DNA of 64,000 nt from Solen grandis. Taxonomy: Eukaryota > Mollusca > Bivalvia > Adapedonta > Solenidae. This document shows, in pieces, positions 36,374-48,185 of the stretch; the first letter of the stretch is position 1; every line of letters begins with the position of its first letter. The notes beneath the pieces were generated by a model, which did no database searches, had not been told where the DNA came from, and saw only the letters and a program-made list of their open reading frames with translations. A program made the translations under genes and the position numbers. The stretch spans positions 65,201,354-65,265,353 of the forward strand of contig CM037780.1 in assembly GCA_021229015.1 (NCBI GenBank), given 5' to 3'.

Positions 36374-37690
36374 AACAAGAGGCCCATGATGGCCCTAAAT
36401 CGCTCACCTGAGATAAATAGGTTGACCCAAGGCCAGTAGTTTTGAAGAAGATGATTTTTAAAGTTTTCATATTTTTTTTCTTTTTGTAGCCATGGCAACC
36501 AGAGTTCTAAATGGATCAAGTTTATTTTAGGAACTTTTGTGAAGGTTGACCAAAGGATCATTCCTGTCAAGTTTAATCAAATTCAGTCCAGTGGTTTCAG
36601 AGGAAATGTTGATTAAAGTTTTCCCTATATACATATAAGGCAAATAAGCCCCGCCCCTGGCGGCCATGTTTTTTACGGATCGGAATTTCTTTTAGCAACT
36701 TTGGTAGAGGTTGACCCAAGGAACATCTGAACCAATTTATTTTAAAATCTGGCCAGTAGTTTTGAAGAAGATGATTTTTAAAGTTTTCATTTTTTTTTTC
36801 TTTTTGTTGCCATGGCAACCAGAGTTCTAAATGGATCAACTTTAATTTAGCAACTTTTGTGAAGGTTGACCCAAGGATCATCCCTGCCAAGTTTAATCAA
36901 ATTCTGTCCAGTGGTTTCAGAGGAGATGTTGTTTAAAGGTTTCTCTATATACATATAAGGCAAATAAGCCCCGCCCTTGGCGGCCATGTTTTTTTACGGA
37001 TCGGAATAATTTTAGCAACTTTGGTAGAGGTTGACCCAAGGAACATCTGTACCAAATTATTTTGAAATCTGGCCAGTAGTTTTGAAGGAGATGATTTTTA
37101 AAGTTTTCAAATTATTTTTCTTTTTGTTGCCATGGCAACCAGAGTTCTTCATGGATCAACTTTATTTTAGCAACTTTTGTGAAGGTTGACCCAAGGATCA
37201 TCCCTGCCAAGTTTAATCAAATTCTGTCCAGTGGTTTCAGAGGAGATGTTGTTTAAAGGTTTCTCTATATACATATAAGGCAAATAAGCCCCGCCCCTGG
37301 CGGCCATGTTTTTTTACGGATTGGAATAATTTTAGCAACTTTGGTAGAGGTTGACCCAAGGAACATCTGTACCAAATTATTTTGAAATCTGGCCAGTAGT
37401 TTTGAAGGAGATGATTTTTAAAGTTTTCAAATTATTTTTCTTTTTGTTGCCATGGCAACCAGAGTTCTTCATGGATCAACTTTATTTTAGCAACTTTTGT
37501 AGAGCCTCACCCAAGGAACATTCCTGCCAAGTTTCATCTAATTCTGTCAAGCGGTTTCAGAGGAGATGTTGTTTAAAGCAAATTGTTGACGACGGACGAC
37601 GCACGACGGACGACGCACGACGACGGACGCCGGACGAAGGGCGATCACAAAAGCTCACCTTGAGCACTTTGTGCTCAGGTGAGCTAAAAA
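36374..37690 (+). mobile_element. Hairpin-ended element, CTCACC type, long core units
   Basis: The left end is ACAAGAGGCCCATGATGGCC followed by GCTCACCTGAG. The right end is GCTCACCTTGAGCACTTTGT and GCTCAGGTGAGC then TAAAAA. Core units of about 320 bp (anchors TTGCCATGGCAACCAGAGTT and GGCGGCCATGTTTTTTTACG) are nearly identical between 36900 and 37500. (GAC)n-type repeats precede the right hairpin. The same core family as in 2951-4196. Confidence 0.8.
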
Positions 37691-38155
37691 TAAGTATTAA
37701 AAATTCAATACATATATATTTGAATAGTAGCTCAAAACAATTGGTTTTTCATCAAGAAAAATACAAGATACAACTTGGAAAATTCTTACTGGATCTTAAA
37801 GATAGTGTTGTCATTTTAAACTCTACATGTGTGAACATATTGTAACCATCTCCTTAGTTGTTTTCAGGGCCATTAATTAAATATTCAAACTTGATCTGAT
37901 GTTAACTAATAAATTAGAACTAGGTAGATAGTGCTCTTTATGATTACAGTGCCTTAAGGCTTAAGCACATTTGATTCCTTTCCATCTGCCTCTGACACTA
38001 GTAGAGGGTGAATCATTGTTTTATCTTTTCTTTTGGTTAACATTTTTTTTAAGTCTAGTAAGCTTGGCCAGTCTCTTTGCTTTTTCAGTCTTCAAAAGGC
38101 TTACAGATGTTTAATTTTTCTGTTTGTTTGGCTTCCTCATGTTCTTTATTTTGTT

Positions 38156-38398
38156 TTAACCCTTTCCCTCATAGAGGACACCATGAAAATACCTATGCGA
38201 ACAGCATAAAACCAGATCAGCCTGCGAGTAAGGTCGCAGGCTGATCAGGTTTTATGCTGTTCGCTGCTCCTCAGTGGTCTGGAAATGAGGATTTTGTAAA
38301 TAAATTTGGTTAGGTTTAACTGTGGTTTTCTGCAGATCAGGCTTTATGTGATACCTATTGAGTGCGTCAAAATGAGTCTATATGAGGGAAAGGGTTAA
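38156..38398 (+). mobile_element. TTAA-flanked palindromic MITE
   Basis: A full-length copy with TTAA at both ends. The centre of the palindrome has changed to GCGAGTAAGGTCGCAGG. It abuts the low-coordinate end of the hAT-like pseudogene. Confidence 0.75.
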
Positions 38399-39183
38399 AT
38401 AGCCTAGGTAATTTGAGTAGGCATTTATGCAACACTTTACCATAGTGTTGGTAACTACCATTTTTGTGCTCCTAACCTTCCTCCTTTTCAAAGCAGTCTT
38501 TACCATTGTAACTGCATGGTAATTATCAATTGTTAATTTTGTGTGATCCCTCTCTACAATGTCATCCATTATATTAAATGTAGATTCAATGAATGGCCAA
38601 GAAAACACTGTTAGAAGGGAGGTCACCATCTTTTTCAGAAAAGGAAGTGTTGTCTGTCAAAGGTTTTAAGTTCAAAAACTTTTAACCAATAACCACTGTC
38701 AATCCTGTCACTTTACTTGAAGTTTTGTCCAGTTTCTTGGACTTGCCTATCAACAGGGTATTTGTCAATCTCGACTACCAACTGCCCTGTCACTTCATTG
38801 TTGAACAAGTTTGGCAGCTCTTTAGCCAATTTCTTCATGGCCGAAAATGCCTGGCTGTGGTTTGCCAGTCCGGGATCTAGAATATTGTCTTATTGGCCAG
38901 CAACAAGTTAAACATCTTCTGTGCAGCCTTAACATAGCCATGTCGCAAGTTTGTGTATAAAGCTGACACCCATTGCTTGCAAGATTTATCCTTTCTGGCT
39001 TTGTTCATGTCAGCATAGGCATATTTTCCATATATGCTTATCTGGCTTCTGAAGGCTCCTGTCAGTTACATCAAGATGAGTAAGGTCAGTTGAATGGTCT
39101 GGAATGTGTTAAGGTTTTATAAACATGCCCAATAATTCTGTGGTAACATCTGCCATACGTCTATGCAGTGTATGAATGGGTTT

Positions 39184-39439
39184 GATCAGTACTGCAGATC
39201 CAGAATTTTACGGTCCTTACGATCAGTACTGCAGATCCAGAATACGGTCCTTACGATCAGTACTGCAGATCCAGAATACGGTTCTTACGATCAGTACTGC
39301 AGATCCAGAATACGGTCCTTACGATCAGTACTGCAGATCCAGAATACGGTCCTAATACGATCAGTACTGCAGATCCAGAATACGGTCCTTATGATCAGTA
39401 CTGCAGATCCAGAATACGGTCATTACGATCAGTACTGCA
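39184..39439. repeat. 34-bp tandem array (about 8 copies)
   Basis: The unit is GATCAGTACTGCAGATCCAG, AATACGGTCCTTAC. It lies within the remains of the hAT-like transposon. Confidence 0.9.
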
Positions 39440-39802
39440 AATAAAGATATTATCACATAGAGTAAGTTTGTGAAGCGAACACAGAATACAAACCTCAATG
39501 CAATAGGATACAAAAAGCAAAAGGAGATGAATTCTGCCAAGAGAAGTATGAAATTAACAGTACATATACTGAGCCACAACCCCATAGAAAGCCATCTATT
39601 TATCTAAGTACTCATTTTTATAGTAGCAACTGAAAACCAAAGTAACTGCGTTTTGATATTGAGTTTGAAAATGAATTATTGAAGGGTTTTATAATGTAAG
39701 AAAGAATATAACAACAAAGAAATCACCGCATTGATACCTAAGATTGTCATTATCACATTACAGATTGTAAAGAATCCATGGGTGAATCGTTCAAAACTTA
39801 TC

Positions 39803-39994
39803 TTAACCCTTTCCCTCATAGAGGAAGCCATGAAAAGACCTATGCGAACAGCATGCTGCTCAGTGGTCTGGAAATGAGGATTTTATAATTAAATTTGGTA
39901 AGGTGTAATGTTTAACTGTGGTTTTCTGCAGATCAGGCTTTATGTGATACCTATTGATTGCGTCAAAATGAGTCTATATGAGGGAAAGGGTTAA
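39803..39994 (+). mobile_element. TTAA MITE lacking the central palindrome
   Basis: TTAA and both termini are kept, but the palindrome is deleted (GCGAACAGCATGCTGCTCAG). It is inserted within the hAT-like pseudogene. Confidence 0.75.
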
Positions 39995-41568
39995 GCAAAC
40001 AATGGTATGTCACTGTCCACACAACTAATCAGAGCTTTGGCCACATTGTTGACCATATGTACAGTATCTACACTAATATCCAACAGATTTGGATTTTTCT
40101 GTTGAATCAATGCCTCAACCCCACCTTTCTTTCCTCTCACTGTGGAACAATTGTCCATCAAGACACTTAGAACTTGGCATCAATCAATTGCGTAGTCTGA
40201 CAAAATACTCTCCAGAGATTCCATGATGTTAGATGCACCGGCCAAGTTCTGTTTTCTTGAACGCAGGTGTGTCAATTCTATCTGTCCACTTTCCTCATCA
40301 TAATACTTGCCGAGCACATTTAAAATCTTGTCATTATTATTGTTTGTCACCTCATCCACATTCAGTGACAACATTTTCCCAATGAGTTTCTTCTTAATTT
40401 CATTCCTGAAGGAATGGGCAACACCATGCGAGTTAATGTAGGTAGCACTGGTTTTGGGAGATTGTAGTTTTGTCCAATGCCTGTTTGTCGCCTGCAAGTC
40501 TCTTTGCATATTATTACAGCTCAGGAGCCAATGAAAATGGCAAGCAATGCTCACTCAAAAATGCTGCTGTTATTGCCCCTTGTTTCACAACCCCGATTCT
40601 GTCTTCTCAGTGGCTTTAGATGACCCTGGTAATACCTAAAGATAAAGAATTGGAGTGAAAGCACAAAAAATAGTTTAAGAAACATTTTCTATGGAATAAA
40701 CATGTCAGTAAGAAATAATTCCAGTAACAGTTCCTAAATATTGTAAGTGCCTTCAGACCTAAGCAATTTAAGTTCAGAATTACCAGAATTTCAAAAACTT
40801 TACAAAGGGCTATATTTTATAATGATGACAATAATCTCAACTTTTATATATTTCAACTATTCTTTATTTTTATTCAATTTCTGTTTGTCTATAGAAAAGC
40901 CACATACTACCCAAAAATATAATCATTATTATTTTAATAAATGTGCAAACTGGAAATGTGTGCTAAAGTATAAAGTTTCTTTTATGAAATCATATCAGAT
41001 ACAATTTCTATGAAAGTAACAAATATAATTCAAAACACTATTCTTATGACAAAGCAAATTTATACTTTAGTTTTCAAATTATTTTTGAGTATGTCACAAA
41101 GTATTTTCATGGCTACTGCAGTACAATTAAAGAACAAAGAACACAATTTTTCTGATTTTTTTTTTACATATATTTTTTCACCATACCTGGTTCTTCTTCA
41201 CAGTCCTCATATTTTTTTGTGTTGTGACTTGGCTGTGTGAAGCTTGAAAGCCTTCTTTCTGCTAGATCTATAATTAAGTGTCCTTCCACAAACTTCACAA
41301 AAAGAGATCCCACCGATCTCAGGCTTTTTTAACCACTGTCCCCATTTTTCTCCGTCTTCATTGATACCGTTTAGCCATTGCCATTGCCACTTATTTTTTA
41401 CATCTTCCTCAAAATCCTTCGTATTATACCCTGGGGGTAAACACTTCATGATGTCAAAATAATTTTGTCACAATGTCACAATAACTTTACTTTAAATTTT
41501 GTTGACTTTTGGCCGTCATGATCGAATATAAATAGAGTCCAAACGATGTCACATGAGAATTCGATGAC

Positions 41569-41907
41569 ATGAATTTTATTAGTGCCATTAGATTGGATAA
41601 AAAATGGAAGACTGATGCTGCGATTGGTTTAAAGAATAAGCAGATGGTATTTATAGCTTCACAGGGTTTCCATTTCAAGCACCGTATAATCTTAGCAGAC
41701 AAGGAAACACCTGCAGCGCAGCAGCTGCAACTTTTGACGACAATGTTTGTTATCGACGGGGAGTGTGTAATGTGGCACTCGAAACATCCAACAATGATGC
41801 CTGCTATCAACAGGGTGACTACCCCCCACCCCCCGTTTTCTCAACGGATTTACCTGATTTGGAATTACGGCCTCAGCGGCCATCAAAAATCCAGAATTCC
41901 AAATTAA
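41569..41907 (+). other. Unassigned open frame upstream of the hAT-like pseudogene
   Basis: There are 112 codons open on the plus strand beginning MNFISAIRLDKKWKTDAAIG and including HRIILADKETPAAQQLQ. It is divergently oriented to the zinc-finger fragment at 41207-41449. I do not recognise it. It could be the second arm of the same transposon or chance; the last third runs into low-complexity CCCCCCACCCCCC. Confidence 0.2.
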
Positions 41908-41929
41908 TCCAGAAAACTTTCACCCATGT

Positions 41930-42794
41930 GCATTCTACTGGATCTACACTGCACATTATTACAAATGGGTCAAATATAACAAAATATCTAGATTGGCATT
42001 CTCAATGCTGCATTCTGAAGAATCTACATTGCATATAGTTACAATGGGGACTTTATAACACAATATCTAGGTTGTCACCCCCAACGATGCATTCAAATTG
42101 ATCTACACTGGAGTCCTATATAACGCAATGTCTAGGTTGTCACCCTGAATGATGCATTCTAATTGATCTACACTGGGGTCCTATATAACACAATATCTAC
42201 ATTGTCACCCTGAATGATGCATTCTAATTGGTCTACACTGGGGTCCTATATAACACAATATCTACATTGTCACCCTGAATGCTGCATTCTAATTGATCTA
42301 CACTGGGGTCTTATATAACACAATATCTACATTGTCACCCTGAATGCTGTATTCTAATTGATCTACACTGGGGTCTTATATAACACAATATCTACATTGT
42401 CACCCTGAATGCTGCATTCTAATTGATCTACACTGGGATCCTATATAACACAATATCTAGATTGTCACCCTGAATGCTGCATTCTAATTGATCTACACTG
42501 GGTATAACACAATATCTACATTGTCACCCTGAATGCTGCATTCTAATTGATCTACACTGGGGTCCTATATAACACAATATCTAGATTGTCACCCTGAATG
42601 CTGCATTCTAATTGATCTACACTGGGGTCCTATATAACACAATATCTACATTGTCACCCTGAATGCTGCATTCTAATGGCTCTACACTGTATTTATTTAC
42701 AATGGGTTCCTATATAACACAATACCTAGGTTGGAACATTGAATACTGCGTTTTACTGGACCTACATTTCAAATAGTTACAATGGGGTCCTATA
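41930..42794. repeat. 65-bp tandem array (about 13 copies)
   Basis: The unit is TGAATGCTGCATTCTAATTG, ATCTACACTGGGGTCCTATA, TAACACAATATCTACATTGT, CACCC. The central copies are nearly identical and the edge copies divergent. Confidence 0.9.
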
Positions 42795-43030
42795 GAAAAG
42801 AAGTGACAGGAATTGTCACAAAACCAGGTTTTCTTTTCGCAATGTTTCATCCCAGTACAGATTATTTGTATCAGTCAAATAATTTTATGCTCAATGTCTA
42901 TTAAATCTAATGCAATTCTGTATAAAGCAAACATACATATGTGAAACATGAATTTTTAACTTACATTTATCCACATTAACTTTGAACAAGATATGAATAT
43001 GATGCAACAATCTGCTTCTGAAAATGTCAC

Positions 43031-43261
43031 TTAACCCTTTCCCTCACACAGACTCATTTTGACGCACTCAATAGGTACCACATAAAGCCTGATCTGCAGA
43101 AAACCACAGTTAAACCTTACCAAATTTAATTACAAAATCCTCATTTCCAGACCACTGAGGAGCAGCGAACAGCATAAAACCTGATCAGCCTGCAGGCTGA
43201 TCTGCTTTTATGCTGTTCGCATAGGTCTTTTCATGGTGTCCTCTATGAGGTAAAGGGTTAA
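43031..43261 (-). mobile_element. TTAA-flanked MITE, reverse orientation
   Basis: TTAA at both ends. The palindrome is shortened to GATCAGCCTGCAGGCTGATC, a perfect 20-bp palindrome. It lies between the Ig gene and the hAT-like pseudogene. Confidence 0.75.
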
Positions 43262-43719
43262 CTAAATTCTTCTTTATTTTTTTGTGGTAGTTGGTACGTG
43301 TCACAGATACTTTTCTGACACCGTGTCTGAAAGTCTTAAAATTACCTCTACTTGTTGAGCCCCAAGCAAAGATGTTTTTACAGAACTTTTTATCAGGTTT
43401 GGTATAGGGAAGGTATTTAGCATGTAGCTGAATATTTGTACTCTAACATTATCGTTTATCTACATAATACAACAGCATTATGGAAATAGTTAACTTTGAC
43501 ATAAAGGTACGACTCGAATAAAATGTCTTTATTTGCCTTTATATCAGGGTATATCTTGTTAAAAAATTAATATGTATTATGTCGATATATGAGGTTAGTC
43601 ATTTTGAATGTTACAGTTTATTGTACAGTTATTTATTCCTAAAACTGAAGCAAGTCACGTAGAACCATACTTAAAATTGCACTGTTTTTATGTGGAGTAG
43701 TAAAAGAAATAAAACTTAC

Positions 43720-44013
43720 GATTAAGGACATGAACAAACATGCCTTCTACGTTTAGATTCGAACTTCGACACACATAGCTGCCCTTGTCTTCAAATCTGC
43801 TTTGGTTTATAATCAGTTTACTGATATGATTATTTTCCGAGACATATTTCAGTATTTCTACTCGTCCGTCCCATCTTTTATCGTTTGAATGTATCCTGTT
43901 ACCCTCGAAGAACCAGTCCACCTCTTCTGGAGACCGTGTGACCCCCGTTGCATTGCACGTTAGAACAATCGGATAACCTTTGTTTACAAATTTTGTACCG
44001 TCGATGCTGATAG
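43720..44013 (-). CDS. Dpr/zig-8-like two-Ig protein, second Ig domain exon
   Basis: The exon runs from acceptor ATTTTCAG to donor GTAAGT with 97 whole codons. It encodes a complete Ig domain: KGYPIVLTCNATG (first Cys, N-A-T glycosylation site), VDWFFEGNRI (core Trp), ISKLIINQS (N-Q-S site), then FEDKGSYVCRSSNLNVEG with the D-x-G-x-Y-x-C motif, ending MFVHVLN. The ending S-N-x-x-V-x-x-x-F-V-H-V-L-N closely resembles the second Ig domain of Drosophila Dpr and nematode zig-8 proteins, neuronal cell-surface recognition molecules. It exits in phase 1, so at least one further exon (stalk, then membrane or GPI anchor) must follow at lower coordinates. None was identified. Confidence 0.85.
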
Positions 44014-47000
44014 CTGAAAATATCAAAATAAAAGTTCGTGATTATTCAAGTTACATGTATATGGTCAATTACGGCAGAGAAGATATGTACTGATTAAGAC
44101 AATAAATGCACTCAATACGTGATACATTGTTGTCTAGCGAGAAATGACATGTGATGACCCGTTTTCCCTTAAGTTTCCACTCTTATATGCGGCTGGCTAA
44201 ATAGCGATTTTCTGAATCGATCAGCGGAATAATGACATATCATATACTTTAGTTATTCAACATGATAGATGAAATGAAATAAAATTATTGTTGTTGTGCT
44301 ATGATTGAACAGATGGATTTTAATTTGAAAAGAGGTTCTATATCATACTACTTTTAAAACAATATAGGTATTTGCTTAATTCTAAATAACTCTCAAGCGA
44401 CGTACATGCATAAACATTTTTTAATGAAAAAAAAAAATTAAAAATTTTTAATTTTTAAAATGACATCAAAAACCAATTTAAATTTCCAAAATTTAACGCT
44501 ATAATTTTTTTAATTGCACATGCATATGTTAATATACAAAACCCAAAGTGCATTAAAAAAACACGAAAAAAATTCTGAAAAATTTAATTTTTCTTTTTCC
44601 CATAAGAAAATTCTTATGTTTAAATCTTTATTAGAACATTGCAAATAATAGAAAAATACAATGTTAACTATTTTAGTCAAAATACACCAATCCAAATACG
44701 CTATGATGAAATGTGTGTATTTCATGTCTCCGTTAACTGATTACAAACACAATTAGAATGACTAAATCGAACTTCTAAGCTAATGTGATAACACTTATTG
44801 TAAAATGATGTTCCCTTTTAACACTCGTATAACAGTATACGATTTATTTCTTAAATATTTCAGACAGAAAATGAAAGTTATTACATTAATTATCAATCTA
44901 AAGTGTGTACAAAAGGTGTAAGGAATCACATAAGTAGATGCGATATAGATCTTTATGTAGTTAATTACACTATATCCCATGACAGTTGTGAACCTTCTCT
45001 AGAAGTAAGAAATGTAAAGTTCGCATACATGCATATTATTGAAAAAATAAACACATGTAATTGAAAAGAAATCAGAGCGATTCAGGCATTGAAAGAGAAT
45101 CACAAAGATCACTGCAGCTCCAAGAAACACGGATTGTGACACATACATAACAGCAAATTTACAAAGTTGCTTGCGTGCTGGAGACCACAGCTTTGGAAGA
45201 GCCAGACACGAGTTTACTGACGTCTTTGTAAGACAAAACAGGAGACAGCGCATCTGAATGCTTCATTATCTCTTGTATATTTGTTCCGATGAACAACTTT
45301 TTTGTACCACGTGGCTCGTTACGCAATTGTTGATGCGACACTATGATGGGTCAATGGCGCGTCTCTTTGCCTCGTGTGTCTGCAAAATATATCATCCATT
45401 ATCGGTAAGGAAGTGAACTCACATTTCATTTACTTATTGTAATTATATTCCTAAAGGATTATAAAGACAGTCTGTCAGTGATAAGGCATACAAAATAAAA
45501 GTCTTGATTTCAGAGAATAAAACATCACAATGGCAAGAATTAAAACATAATTTAACAATGATTAGGACATTGCCATTAACTATATTTACTAACCATTGTA
45601 TTCACAGTGGATATTTCCAGCCATTTGAAATTATCATCAGAACATAGATATATTCATTTATCAATATTACTATTACTTTTACAATTAGATTTAAATCATT
45701 ATTAACATTAATTTTGTAGAGAGTCACATGGTACATTAAAGATGATCTCGGATACAGAGAAATGTCTGAATGAGACAACTGTTATTTTCATACAAAAGAA
45801 GATATGTGTTTAACTTTATTTAATATCATATGTAAAATATGGGTCATGATCATTTATAGATAAAACTTTGTTACAATCATGGTTAGAGCAGATGGCTATA
45901 TGTTCCATCATCGGTTCTGACTTACACAATGAATTCCCCCATATTTTGGTATAATACATTACCCATATGCATTCGGCTCGGATTTCTATTATGAAGGTAA
46001 TGTCGGCCTGTAGGAAAGTTTTTCGACTGTATTGAAGTTAAGTAGTAATAAATAAGAAGATATGTCAAAGTCCCTGGCTCTAACGAAAATCTACGTACGT
46101 TTTTGTTTTTTTCATTTATCTCCACGCGTATACAAAAACAGACCATAAAACTTAAAAGTCTTATATATCCTCTGGCGTCAAATCAAGGCAAACTAGTTTT
46201 TGTATAATTGCAACGAACCTGCATTTAAGTGTGGAATGAGAATGATTAAACTAATTTAGTTTACCCTGTTGTAAAAGTAGCATTTATCCAATGTTTCTAC
46301 TTCCGGTTTGTAGGTGATTTTTTTTTTTTACCTTCGGTATTCCATTAATTTCGACAAATCAATGCAAGAAAGCCCCATATCGTACGTTAAAATCGTTTAT
46401 ATTTTTCATTTTTTGATTTAATTCTTGAGGTAGATTTTAATTCTCAAATCACGGCATTATATTCGGTCATGTAAACTGCATGCTTTTGGTTATTATCATC
46501 AAATAGAAAAAGATCACGTGATGTGTTGTAAGTAGATCACGTGTCTTGCAGAGTATTATTATTTTTATTATTATTATGCAAATTCCATGTCCTTAACTTA
46601 GTAGAGTTCACGGCTGGGAATTACGTGACTTTTGTGGTAATGCATACTGACAATAAATCGGATTGAACCTTCGATTCAGACCAATTTTTTGAGAAATTTT
46701 ATATTACATCATTCATACTTACGTATAAGACCTGCAGAAGCCTACGCGGAATGAATGGAATACTGTTATTGGTTATACCTTATTGTTTTTATCTTTATGC
46801 TAACTGTTTGCTCAAACACTCAAAAATTCGACAAAGTCATATGATTCCATGCCGTGGAGTTGTTAGGTGCTAAAGGATTCACAGCATTACTAATACCAGG
46901 GGTTCAAATACATCCGGGTTCTTCAGTATGGGAGCTCATATAGCCGGTTTAGAGATCATTACATTCGTATGAATAACTAAGCTGATTATCGAAAATATAT

Positions 47001-47252
47001 TATTCATCATCTATTGATAAAGGGGTTGCTCAAAACATTAATTAAATGCGTTTATGTCTCTTTAATCATAAATAGCTCAGGCAGAATTTAATTTAAAGTG
47101 TCATGACCAGAAAACTCCAAGTTTTATATTTATTGAAACTAATCTATCTCGATCATATCATTTTATCTCCATGATTCTTGAGTCATCAAGAACATCTTAA
47201 ATAATCATCGGTCTATATTCAACGGCTAGATAAACCCATGAAAAGGTAGGTA
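44014..47252. other. Intron of the Ig gene, mostly single-copy
   Basis: AT-rich, with a run of A/T palindromic sequence at about 44427-44462. One candidate alternative first exon at 45055-45148 is discussed in the findings. 48186-49527 and 50346-50959 show nothing further. Confidence 0.5.
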
Positions 47253-48185
47253 CAGTAGAAACTCACTTAGCGGGCACCTCAATAATACGGGCAACTTCTA
47301 ATTACGGACAAATTTCGCGGTCCGGACCGCTTTGCTTGCCCGCAAAACTCAATAATGCGGGCACCTGGCTATTGCGAAATGCGGGGCACCATTTTCGGTC
47401 CCGATCGGTGTTTACAGTGCAAAATGAACCTAGCTAAAGCGGGCACCTGTCCAAGAGCGATAACACTTTCGATTTTTTATCTGACTGGTTACGTGAAATA
47501 CTGTCGTAAGTTATGTTAAAGTCTCAGTATTTTGCAAACCAGTCTGTGTGTTTCACGCGCCCGACATTTTGACACTTTCTTTTGTTTTGTTAGCAGTACA
47601 CAAAGAACAAACTGACAACAGGTCCAGGTGTTAGTTTGTTTCGAAAAATGGGACGTTAATGAATCCCTTTATCAAAAGCGGTGTGTATGATGTTTGTATC
47701 TTTTTGTCCAATAAATTTAGCAAAGGGCGTTTAATATCGCTATGTTTTCAATGCATCGTCATTATCAACATCGAAATCAAACTGATGGTAATTAATACTA
47801 TAATTAAAGTATTAGGGACATCTGAGCTACATTTAGTCAATATTCCTACTGAGATAATGGGTAAACATGTACATGTATGATATGATTTCTTTTGCAGCTT
47901 TTGTGTTGTTGCATGTTATTTTTATTGTATTTATTTTATATTTCTTTTGTTGTATTTAAATAAAGATAAAAAAATATTAAAATGGCTTATTTAATGAGTT
48001 ATTTGAATAATTAATTGATTACACAAAACTCACGTAACACACACATAACACACAAGTGTAGGGTTGATGTGTCAAAGGGACATAATCCCTTTTGACTTAG
48101 TGAAACCTTGCTATTAAGGCCAAATTTCAAATTAAGGCCACTCGTGCCCGGTCCCATTCGTGGCCTTAATAGTGAGGTTCCACTG
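47253..48185. mobile_element. Possible pogo/Tigger-like element ends
   Basis: TA then CAGTAGAAACTCACTTAGCG starts at 47253. CAGTGGAACCTCACTATTAA, read on the minus strand, ends at 48185 next to TA. The first 15 bp agree at 13 positions. Three GCGGGCACCT motifs lie in the left 200 bp. No transposase is seen. It may be one 933-bp element or two unrelated solo ends. Confidence 0.4.

Larger units (their letters stand above)
38399..41449 (-). pseudogene. Decayed hAT-like DNA transposon with transposase fragments
   Basis: Several minus-strand fragments line up in order as one decayed protein. At 41449-41207 MKCLPPGYNTKDFEEDV leads to a zinc-finger-like CEVCGRTLNY...KLHTAKSQHKK. At 40554-40180 the reading contains KKKLIGKMLSLNVDEVTNNN, KYYDEESGQIELTHL and ESLESILSDYAID, followed in another frame by a D-N-C-S-T-V-R-G-K-K-G segment. 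At 38629-38400 is WPFIESTFNIMDDIVERD. These resemble hAT-like transposases with a C-terminal dimerisation region. Frame changes at an A-run near 41212 and near 40465, stop codons near 40510, a MITE inside (39803-39994), a second MITE abutting the low-coordinate end (38156-38398) and a 34-bp array (39184-39439) show it is dead. The class is an inference; terminal inverted repeats were not found. Confidence 0.6.

Noticed and set aside
43262..43700. The C-terminal (membrane or GPI) exon of the Ig gene
   Set aside because: A short segment before GTAATT near 43350 was considered, but no acceptor or hydrophobic tail could be found.
45159..45341. A minus-strand frame ending SKAVVSSTQATL
   Set aside because: It overlaps the signal-peptide-like frame in another phase and has no splice or family support.
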